A stretch of 62,500 nucleotides of DNA from contig JBBHKE010003117.1 in NCBI GenBank assembly GCA_037447655.1, positions 1 through 62,500 of the forward strand. The letters are read 5' to 3'. A program made the translations under genes and the position numbers. The notes under the pieces are model-generated. The model worked only from the letters and a program-made list of their open reading frames with translations. It was not told the origin of the DNA and made no database searches. Numbering within the stretch: position 1 is the first letter of the stretch; each line of letters opens with the position of its first letter. The stretch comes from Zygnema cylindricum (lineage: Eukaryota; Streptophyta; Zygnematophyceae; Zygnematales; Zygnemataceae). Shown piece by piece: positions 13,401-33,500 of the stretch.

Positions 13401-14430
13401 TATTTGGTCTGGGCATAAATAAACAGGTCGCACTTTCACGGAAATCTCCATATGTGAAAACGTCTCATCGGGTGAGCGTTCTTGTTTAAAACTTTTTTCT
13501 CCCCTTTTTTTTTTGGTTCTACCCTCACTTCTTCAGCACATCCGATTTTTTATTCATTTCTCCATCCGTCTCTCTCTCCTCCTCTCTCCTCTCTCCTCCC
13601 TCTCCCTCCCTCTCTGGCTCCCTCTCTCGCTCCCTCTCTCTCCCTCTCCCCTCCCTCTCTCCCCTCCCCTCCCTCTCTCCCTCTCCCTCTCTCTTCTTCC
13701 CAGACTTTTTTTGACAATTCTCACACTATTATGTATGAATGACTAAATGCCAACCATACTTGGTATTAACAATTGCAATTATTTTTTTTCAGTGGATATG
13801 AAAAATGAAAAATGATCTTTCATCTTTGAAATCTCTCAGCTTTTTTATTCCTAAATACCCCAGACTTAGTGAGACAGGTTTTAAGCATAGAAACATCGCA
13901 TTTCATAGCGTATCTTGTTTCTTTTTGCTCTTGAATTCGAGGGTGTTTCTGAAGAGATTTTGAAGTTTCTCATGCTTTTGGAGTGTAGTAGAGATTTTAG
14001 AGTTTTCTTTTAGTTTTGGAGAGTAGTAGAGATTTTTAAGTTTCTTATGGTTTTGGAGTGTAGTAGAGATTTTACAGTTTTCTTGTGGTTTTCCAATGTA
14101 GGGGAGTGGGTTTATTTCTTTTCTTGGAATTAGCGCATGGTAGACTTGTCACAAGGAAAAGAATTACTTATGGGATGTGTGTGGAGGAAAGGGAGGAGGG
14201 GTAAAAGACATCAGTGTATTGTATTGTTTTGGATATTAGGTGAGTGAATTATAAAGAGATTTTATAGTCTTTTTTTATGGCTTTGGAGTGTAGGTGAGTG
14301 GGTTGATGTTGGCGAGCAACACGGGTATTCGACATTTATTTAGTCGATGTGTGAGTCAATATGAAAAACTGAAAAAGAAGGGAGCCTTTTTGGACCAATA
14401 CCGGAAGTACTCTCCTTTCCTGGTAAATCC

Positions 14431-14522
<92 letters not shown>

Positions 14523-16038
14523 CCTCTCTCCCTCCCTCCTTCCCTCCCTCCCTCCCTCCCTCCCTCCCTCCCTCCCTCCACCCCATGGTAAATCCTGGAA
14601 AAAATTTCGTTTTGAAATTTCTATTCATATCTCCTCTTCTCACATCTAGCTAATGATAAATGAGACAAATAGTGGCTTTTGGGAGAGACTGTGGACGAGG
14701 GATGGAGAGCGAGAGAGGTAGGAGAACTCCCAGGGGAGAAAGTACCATTACATGTTCTTTGTAAGCGGTAAAATTAGCTGAATGTTACTGAGTGCAAAAT
14801 GGTAAACTACGAGAGAGAGAGAGAGAGGATTTTCCAAATATAACAAATCTATTGGATGTTGGGTCTCTCTTTCATTTGAACTCGAAATGTTTGGGTGAAA
14901 TGAGGAAAGTGAAGGTAAGTCAAGAACTTTATCAATATGCCTCGTGGAGATTTTCTTTACAGATCTCAGTGGTTACTTTTTCGAACAGATAAGGTTTCTA
15001 TTACGAGATGTTTTTATAAAGATAGGATTTGTATTAAGAGATGTTTTTAAAAGATTGGATTTGTACTGAGAGATGTTTTAGGAGATGAGATTTGTGCTTG
15101 ATGGTATTGTTGTCGGTTAGTTTATATGAGTGTATGAGTTTTTATTTTTGTTCTTTTTTTGGGAAAAAAAACAGGACGATATTTCTGAATTTGACGATGC
15201 GAAAGAATATGTTCAAAGTTTGGCGGATGAATATGAGGCATGCGAGTCGTCGAACTACTGCAAATGGGGTTTTGAGGTACCGTGCTTTTTTTTTTTTTTA
15301 ATGGTATTCTCGTCTTTGATTTGACATTTTCTTTTGAGGTAAGGTGGTTGTTCTTTTTGTTTCTTTTCCTTTGTGTTCTCATCCTTTGGTTTCAAAATTT
15401 CTTGTCCGAGAGTGGCTATTTTGTAAGTTTAGTGCTGTCTGGATATGCAGTTAATAAGTCCTTTGTTTTTTTCCCTATCCGTTATCTTAGAAACTGCTAA
15501 AATGTTAGACGAAATCTGCAATTTCATTTCATTTCAGTTTCCAGCTCTGTTTAGGTAAAACATTATTTTTTTCAGTTCAGATTCAGTCGAACATTTATGT
15601 TTTAGATTGTTAAAAAGGGTGATCTTGCAACGGACTCTGATGCTTCCAAAGTTTGGAACAATAACCAGCTACAGTCAGTTCTGTTTAACGGAAAGTTGTT
15701 TCATTAACCGGTTTGTTTCGTTAACTGGTTATAATCAGTTATCTAACAGAAAGTTGTTTCATTATTTCATTAACCAACACTAGTCAGTTCTGTTTAACGG
15801 AAACTTTCAGTTCTCTATAGCGGAAAGTTGTTTCATTAATCGGTTACAGTTAGTTCTCGTTAACGGAAAGTTGTTTCATTAACCAACTACAGTCAGTTTT
15901 CTTTAACGGAAAGTTGTTTCATTAACCAACAACAGTCAGTTCTCTTTAACGGAAAGTTGTCTTTTGGTGTTTCAGGACGAAGCAACCACGTCAGACTCTA
16001 ACTCTATGGCCTTGACAACTTCTGAAATCTCATACTGA
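7486..16038 (+). CDS. TUBG: Gamma-tubulin (11 exons, 471 residues)
   Basis: Exons: 7486-7617, 9076-9276, 9525-9636, 9907-10304, 10550-10603, 11311-11415, 11896-11970, 13427-13471, 14294-14422, 15175-15276, 15976-16038. All introns are GT-AG and the phases close into one frame of 1416 nt, matching the usual gamma-tubulin length of about 470. The product nucleates microtubules as part of gamma-tubulin ring complexes at nucleation sites. Visible family features are the N-terminus [16 protein letters not shown], the [14 protein letters not shown] loop in exon 2, the GTP-binding signature GGTGSG across exons 3-4, and conserved [24 protein letters not shown] and [10 protein letters not shown] blocks. 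The last exon adds a short serine/threonine-rich tail typical of the variable C-terminus. Introns hold MITE-like elements, CT microsatellites and two families of tandem repeats. The start is the first ATG before the conserved MPREI block. Confidence 0.95.
8527..8720. mobile_element. Diverged short MITE-like copy in gamma-tubulin intron 1
   Basis: The left end TACTCTGCCCATTGCTACTAG resembles the family terminus TACACTGCCCATCACTATTAG. The right end ATTAGTAGGGATTGGCAGTGA is a degraded inverted copy. Inside, GTTGCTAACACCATGTTATGA matches the interior of 35208-35429. Confidence 0.5.
12426..12603. mobile_element. Short MITE-like element in gamma-tubulin intron 7 (178 bp)
   Basis: Left terminus TACACTGCCCATCACTATTAG and right terminus TTAATAGCAATGCGCAGTGTA form imperfect inverted repeats with TA edges. 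Interior words TTTTGCCACGTGGC and ACTAAATTATG are shared with other short copies. Confidence 0.65.
13558..13702. repeat. CT-rich microsatellite in gamma-tubulin intron 8
   Basis: CTCCCTCTCT words run for about 145 bp. Apparent serine/proline/leucine frames here are compositional. Confidence 0.85.
13955..14293 (+). repeat. Degenerate tandem repeat containing the 3' splice site of gamma-tubulin intron 8
   Basis: Units of the form TTTTGGAGTGTAGTAGAGAT occur near 13976, 14013, 14052 and, more diverged, to 14293. The true acceptor before exon 9 (GGCTTTGGAGTGTAG, ending at 14293) is itself one of these units, so several near-identical potential AG acceptors precede it. Confidence 0.65.
14434..14580. 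repeat. (CT)n followed by (CCCT)n microsatellite in gamma-tubulin intron 9
   Basis: About 90 bp of nearly pure CT dinucleotide interrupted by CCCTCT, then CCCT units to 14580. It starts about 10 bp after the intron 9 donor. Confidence 0.9.
15668..15962. repeat. Tandem repeat (about 40-50 bp) in the last gamma-tubulin intron
   Basis: Six or so imperfect units contain AACGGAAAGTTGTTTCATTA preceded by CAGTCAGTTCTGTTT. The array ends about 15 bp before the exon 11 acceptor. The AACGGAA core recalls the 18-bp repeat at 1568-1830. Confidence 0.75.
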
Positions 16039-18844
16039 TCCCCTAAAGAAAAACTATGGTGAGGAGTACATAACAAAGGTTGACCCCCCCTTTTTTTTTT
16101 CTGCGCAAATGCAAACAAACGCAAAGATTTTTGTACGACAATTTTTATTTTTTTTCACTCGGGTCTCTCAATAGGGCATGGGTACTTGGTTTCCGCAGGC
16201 TTGACTTTTCGTTGAAAATTTCGATATTTAGAATATTCTTTTAGTTTTGTAAACAATACTTTTTTAGTTTTGTAAACTGTTTGTAACAATCTAAAAATGA
16301 CCATTTCAGAAGCAGTTTTACGACAGTTGAAATATTTTTGTTCGAGGTAGATGTCTTTAAAACAGTTCGATTCTTCTGTCCCTTCATCTTTAATAAGTCG
16401 ACAGAGAGATATATAGCAATATTATTAATACAGAGGAATCTCGAATAATTGTTGCCTCTCACTACTTTCACAGTTCATAAGTTTTATGTCGTGAAGTATC
16501 TCGACTGTTGATAAAGCGGATATAAAAATTATACGATGCTAGTGAAATTCGATTAGGTTTTATGATGATAGTGAAAAAAGTATAGAGAAGCAAGAAAGTC
16601 ACATAATGATGTCAAAAATGAAAAATTTGCATGGTGATAATGAGGATGACAAAATTGTGGATGATTTTAATGAAGAAGAATGTGTTAATGATGTTGATGG
16701 TTATTATGGTCGAGCTATATCTAGAAGAATTGACATTTTTGTACTTGTTAGAAATTTAACTGAGTTGTATTTGATTTTTACTGTGACCTATTTATACTCT
16801 TTTGGATCTTTCTTTAGCTGTTTCGGTTGGTGTTTTTTGCTTCTTTGGGTGTTTTCGGTTTACTTACCATCTCTTTGTATTTTCGTTGCTTTTGGCTTGC
16901 TTATCCTTTTTGTTTTGTTCCCCCCACATGTAGTTTTTCAGTTTTAGCATTGCTACCTCCCTTTGTTCCCATGGACTCAGATGGTTTACCATCGCGCTTT
17001 TTAATAAAGTCTTGGATTTATGCTCTCACGGTTTGAGCATCAACACTCATAACCTTAGCATTCCCAAAGTAAATTTGGCAACTTGGTCTTACAAGTTAGC
17101 AGTTCACATTCACCACATCTTTATGTTAAGAACATAACTGAACAGAACTACGCGTCATTACTTTCTCAACCAGAAATGGTATGGTTGAGTAGGACAACGA
17201 TTATCTACGGGCGAAAAACAAGAAGTAGAAGGAAAAGTTTGCAAGTTCTATTGTTTTTTTCTTCTTGTTTTGCCAAACGGGTGACAGTAACCCAGACGTA
17301 TGGTTCATTCGGGAATACCTTTATATATTATTGCCATAGTGGATAAGCCTCTTAAGGGCTAGCCATGATGGAGGTTTGTGGTTGTTAAACCTTTGGACAT
17401 TGATCAGAACAAGTTTCGGCTTTTAAAATTAGTGTGTATGAGCGACTGTAATGTCAACTATTTTGGCAAATGAAAGATTTACAACTTAGGAGATTCGAAC
17501 TCGTGATATAGATAGGTAGTTGCACTCTTAAATAAATTTTATGCTTACCTTGTGGTTAAAACGAAAATGCACATACAATTGTCCATTGCTTTTACTAGTC
17601 GTACTTATGGTTACCCACAAAAATGTAAAATTACGGGTAAACTTTGAAGGCGTAACCCCTCAACAAAACAAGGTATTGAGCTTTTTTATTGAAATAACTG
17701 AGATAGTAAGACTTCATCGAGAAGTTAATGGGAATAGAAACAAAAAAAAAGACAAAAACAAAACTGAAAAACCGAACGTGGATGTAAGCAAATGAAAAAG
17801 AAAAACAGGTAATGGTAAACCATCAGAGGAATTTTGCATTTGAGCCGGTTCAATATGACGATTTGGGTCTTCCAGATTTAGAGATCACATGATTCGATTT
17901 TGCAAATCAGAACACGCCTGAGTAGAAAAATTGGAAATGGCAATTTCACTCCGCAAATGATTCTGTTTTCAAGATTGGAAAACCCACTCACCGACTGGGA
18001 AAAGTCAGATTTTACCAGATTCTCATTATAATGAAAATGGATTTTATAATTTGACACCAGCTGACAAAAGCAAAAGAAATGATCTAAGATAACCGAAAAC
18101 TTTCAGTTCCACGATCCAGACACATCAGATTTTCAAATCGGACAGTTCAATTTGATGCTGGGAAACCTCAGATCTGCAAACTCGGAGTACCGAGGTCATT
18201 TTAACTTTTGGGGATTCAAATGTGTCGACAATTCTCTTAGAACAAGTGTACAGCACATGTATCTTTTTCATCATTTAGCTCCCTCGAAGCATGAACTGTG
18301 TCCATGTTCGTTGCCGTATACCTTTTTTTTTTTGGTTCCCATGTACCCAGATGGTTTACCATCACAATTGTCCTAATAAGGCTCATTTGTACAAACAGCA
18401 CATAAAATACTTCCCCCTCCAGACCCTCATTTTTCACTTGCATTGAATGATACTTGACGGTTCCTGAATTTAGTATGCAATCATTAAAAATCCGCAAACA
18501 TTCTTTAACCTCTAGAAAACAAGCACCTAGAAAAACCATAATGGCCCTACACTTATTTATATGAATGTTGTTTATATGAATATTGTTTATTTGAAAAGTA
18601 TCGATAAACAGGAAAATCGCACTAGTAAATTTGAATAAGACGATTGCAGAAACACTAAAAACATGTGTGCCTTCTGTAGACGACTGGATCCATCCATTAT
18701 CCAATTCCATTGGTCATGGCACAACTGAACAATAATATTACCGAGGTGAACAAATAAAACCGATTGGTGGCACACATTCACCTAACAGCTTTCTATAAAA
18801 GTACCTCTTTTTGTTCCCTCCCCAACCTTGTCAAACCAAAACCA

Positions 18845-19000
18845 GAAAAAACCAGTTTTTTTACACTTTTTTTCGAAACTGAAACCTAAACCGAAATCGA
18901 AACTGAATCTGAAACTGGAAACGAAACCAAAACTGGAAACAGAACCAAAAATTAAAACGAAACCAAAAAACCCAAAAACGAAACCTAACCCAAAGGTTCC
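18845..19000. repeat. GAAACYGAAACC minisatellite-like repeat
   Basis: Degenerate 6- and 12-bp units of the type GAAACC/GAAACTG run for about 150 bp. A lysine/proline-rich apparent frame across it is compositional. Confidence 0.7.
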
Positions 19001-19204
19001 CGTAATATATTGACAAACATTTTAATATAAGAAAATGTCTTTATTAGCTTCTCATAAAGGACCACAGAGCCTTTCCAATCCACGTCGAGAAAAAAGAAAA
19101 CTATCCACAGGTCTACAAACAAATTCTCGGAATTTTCTCACAAATCATTTATCCTTTTCTTTATGTTGAAAATGGCAAATGTCAAAAGTCAAAATGTCAA
19201 ATGT

Positions 19205-19510
19205 CATCTCTCCCTCCCGCTCTCCCTCCCCCTCTCCCTCCCTTCTCCCTCTCTGTCTCCGTCTCTGTCTCCCTCTCCCTTTCCCTCCCCCTCTCCCTCC
19301 CGCTCTATCTCTCTCAAAAATTCAAACCCTAAAAGATGTTTTTCCAGAGTTTTCTAACATTATCTAGGTTTTCTAGGATTTTTTTTATGGTCTTCTAGGT
19401 GTTTCCCAGGGATTTAGGGTTTCCCAGGTGTTTTTCTAAGGGTTATCTGGGTGTTTCTTTAGGTTTTTTTGAGGTTTTCCAGGTGTGTTTCTAGGGTTTT
19501 TTGAGGTTTT
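19205..19510. repeat. CT-rich tract followed by degenerate TTTCTAGGGTTT repeats next to the FY stop
   Basis: 19205-19312 is CCCTCTCC-rich. 19350-19510 is a run of about 22-28 bp units with words such as TTTCCCAGGTGTTT and GGTTTTCCAGGTGT. Similar words appear near 3300-3345. This probably forms part of the FY 3' UTR. Confidence 0.6.
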
Positions 19511-29739
<10,229 letters not shown>

Positions 29740-30595
29740 GACTTGTATTGACTAATTTCACTTATCAGCCGATAATTTTGAAAAAAAATCCTTAAAATGA
29801 CAAAAGATAGATAGATAATGGAAATTCAAAGGAAAAAATTGAAATAATCCTATCCCTCCAGACCATGACGTCCATAACAAATCCTGCATTTGCTGCTTTC
29901 TTTTACTAAAAGCTTACAGCCCATGGATGATTTCAAACCTATTGTTATTACGATGCATTATATTTTTCCTTAAAATGTCTCCAAATGCCTTCAAATGCCT
30001 TCGAATGTAGACCTGATAATCTGATATACATGCAATAAAATTTAGGGTTAGAACAAATTTGTCAATTTTAAATTTAAACTTAATAGGCAAAACAGCCAAA
30101 ATCGTACAGAAAATGCAACGTAAAACATATCGTAATAAAAGCGGTCTACATGTCTTGAACCAGTTTATAGTCCCGTGTTACCAGAATGGACTAAAACAGT
30201 AAAAAGTAAGAAAAGTAAAGTACGACTGCACGAAAAGTACAGTACATCAAAGCCCTCTGTTTAATGCGTCATAACATTTTCTTATACCGTATGTGACACT
30301 GTTTCGCACGCGAACTTGATCGTTCCGTGCATCCCACCCAGAGAGACGAGACCATATCGGCCCTTCGAATATACATCGGACGGCTTTTATTAAGTTCAAA
30401 CTCGATCTCAAGTTTGGGCTGCACGAAACGTCATATAGAGTACACCCTTAAAATCCTCACACATCAAGCTCTCCTTTGCTTACAACAAAACTATAACAAA
30501 ACAGTACGGTACCTGCACTGTTAAAGTACAGCTTCTGCTCAAACGGTGTACGATTATGTGGAATTAATCAATTATACTTGTCCCGACTCCAAAGA
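29740..30595. promoter_or_regulatory. Shared intergenic region between head-to-head FY and trihelix genes
   Basis: 856 bp separate the FY start codon (minus, 29739) from the trihelix start codon (plus, 30596). Both promoters and 5' UTRs must lie here, so a bidirectional promoter is possible. No TATA or other motif is placed with confidence. The region 30100-30560 is rich in CGTAC/GTACG words. Confidence 0.45.
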
Positions 30596-33500
30596 ATGGG
30601 AGGCAGACCTCAAACGGCCGCCGTTAGAATAGTGAGTGCGAACGTTAGGGAGCTGTCAGAACAGACGGAAGACGGACAGCATTGGAGCTGTAATTCAGCA
30701 CCATGCCAAGGTGAAGTTGGAGCACTATTCAGTATTCACTTATTCTATTCACTTATTTGTTTCTCACAAATGATGATTAAACGCACGTGTTGAACAGATA
30801 CTGTAGTCTAAGGTTTGACGATTTTCGTATTTTAATTGAAAGTAGTAATGAATTTTGCATTCGGACGATGTGGATTTTTTGGATTACGTTGTTTTTTTGT
30901 TTGTTGTTTGTTTATTCTCTGCTAGACTGATTGTCAATGTGAATGATTGAGCGGATTCACTTGATTTTTTATTATTTCCTGGATATTCATGGATGGCATA
31001 TGCCTTAATGACATACTGCTGATGATGTACCAGTCCAATATTATGCTACCTGTAACACAAAGACACGTGTAGGCTTTCGATTTTAAACTGTATTACTTCA
31101 TACAGGTTCTACATAATCTTTGTAAGGAAAATGACAGCAAGACAAAATAGCAGACTCTTAAAGAGAAAGAGTAGTTAAGTGTAATAAGATATATTTTTTT
31201 TTCCACCCTCCCTCAAGGATACTTCATTTACAACCCATTGACATGATTTATCTATTTATTTAGCACAGAGAAAAAAAAATATTTGACAATTTTCAAGGCC
31301 TGCAGTCGGATTTTTATTGTTGTTGCGAAATCTTTATAACCATATTTTGGTTTGAGTACAATGTCCTAGCAATAAATTCTTGTATCAGGGAGATCAGTTA
31401 CATTGTACTTTCATATTTCTTATAAATGCTGTCGGTTGACGTTACCCGATGTGGTATGGACCACATGCTGTTCTCTCCAGCATAATTTTTCAGTTAACCT
31501 AATGGTGACGAACAGGGGCTTCCAATTAGTGATGCAAGATGACAGTGCTGCAACACTTAGTGTTCTGCCTCTGTTCTCAGGATTGAATATGTGTATAAAA
31601 GGCATTTATTTGACAGTACAACTTGTCAAAAAAGGTCACCCCCATATGTTACTCACATCAACTAGGATAAATAGTTGCAGCAGCTGTTAAGGAAATGGTG
31701 ATGGATGAATATTTTGCAAAATAAAAAACAGTCTTAGTTGACTTCGTCATCAAAACTTGATGTTACAGCACAATCCTGGGTAACAGGTGTACCCACTAAT
31801 GATAGGATTTGACAGCATGCAGTGTTTGAAATGAAATATGCGTTACATAGTACACAAAAAATTATGTGCTACCGTATTCACACACATTAAAACAGTATAT
31901 GCATACAAAGAATATTAACCACAGCACCTAATATGGTGACGAGTTTTACTGATACCCAGTCATATTTGGCCTCAGCATATGGACTTCTTAAGACTATTAC
32001 ACTCTGGGAGGCAGTACTGTTTTTCACAGGAATTGACATCCTTCGATAAACATTTCTTCGCATGCCTCACCAATGGAATTCGACAATGTTAATTTTAACA
32101 AATGACACAATGTTGCATCTGAATGCAAAATCAGCATATTCTGTATTCAGACTAGCAGAACCCAAAAAATCCCTACTCATATTCTTATTTCCTTTTTGTT
32201 TTCTTTTTTGTTTTCGGAAATGCAAAACTATTGTGAACTAGCCCTTCCCATCCACTGTTGTGGCACATCAGCTGTTATACCTACAATGATCACCAACAGT
32301 GAAAAGTTGGAATTGAAAAAAGCTATGCCTCAATATTTATACTTCAAGCACAAAATTATGTTACTTTATTAATCATCGTCCACATTTCGTCAGCATCATG
32401 CAGTAACTAACTTTTCACAAGATGTTTGAGGTGCCCAAAAGATGAAACTTTGTATAAAATCCGATATTTTGGCAGCGTGCTTCAATTAGGGAAACGAATG
32501 ATGTGTTATTTAATATCATGAATATGGGAGATGGAGGGAAGTTTCTAGCTCTATTACTATCGCTGCCGAATAAGCAAACTAAAATACATCATGAATCTTG
32601 ACACTCATTCAAGACATCCAGCTTTCATTTTCTACCCACATTGCAGTGTCCAAGCGAAAAGAGCTTTTATTGAAATGGAAATACATGTGGTGGAGGTTGT
32701 GTATCGTGGCCAGTGAATGAGACCTGTCAATATCTATGAACACTATATTCAAATTTCATAACGGCAGGTTAGGTGATGTATATCATCAGCTTTTTTCTTC
32801 TCCTCTTTCACATACCACCTAGCAAGCTTTACCACTGAGCTTCACCCAATTTTCATTTTGTTTGATTTTGTTACAGAATGGCCCCAGAATGTTTTTTCTG
32901 GTCGCGAATGTGAAAGTAGCCGGAGGATCTTCTGCGATTTTCATATTTCTATTCACTAAACAAAAAGGAGACCTTACTTAGTCCACATTTGATACTTGTT
33001 GTTGGTCATGACCCTGAGTCGTGAAAATGGTAAGATATCAAAAATATTTTTCAGCCTTTTTTGCTCAAAGAGAAGTGTCCCAAAATTGTTTTTCCCTATC
33101 AACCATTTCATCTACGGGTATTGAAAAACAATAAGTTGTCTGTAAAACGGGTGAATGACTATTGAGAAGCAAATACACTTTGTTTTTGTATGTCACTACA
33201 CTCGGTTTGATTTAGCATATCACGTCACCATATCGGTTTATTGTTCAATCATGTGATTAGTCACAACAACAGAAATTCATGTGTCGATAATGATCCTAAG
33301 GTTAACATATTTGACATACAACTTTTCATGGCTGCATGTTCAAATTCAGTCCAGATGTTTGGTAAAGGACTGTTGTTCTAATCTTTTAGAGAGACTTCAT
33401 TAAAATCCCTGGTTTTTCTGTTTTATAATTATGGTGAATTTGTTTCCTTCATTTGTCAGAATGTCATTTCTGTTACAGCCAACCACATCACTTGAAGTCA

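Larger units (their letters stand above)
16039..19510. other. Intergenic between gamma-tubulin and FY, no gene seen
   Basis: It contains the 3' ends of two convergent genes. No frame resembles a known protein. A 14-bp sequence GATGGTTTACCATC recurs at about 16979 and 18350, and in inverse orientation near 17812, but no clear element boundaries are visible. CT-rich and degenerate repeats occupy 18845-19505. Confidence 0.5.

Noticed and set aside
14336-14653. Ser-Leu and Arg-Glu repeat frames near 14.4 kb
   Set aside because: They translate a (CT)n microsatellite inside a gamma-tubulin intron whose exons are fixed by homology.
16606-16947. 113-codon plus-strand frame with a hydrophobic second half
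   Set aside because: The hydrophobic half comes from T-rich composition, and neither homology nor a paired exon is visible.
16979-18365. GATGGTTTACCATC motif at three sites as transposon termini
   Set aside because: Only 14 bp are shared, spacing is irregular and no target duplication is seen.
18237-18710. 157-codon minus-strand frame
   Set aside because: No recognisable motif, no splice context, and an AT-rich intergenic location; most likely chance.
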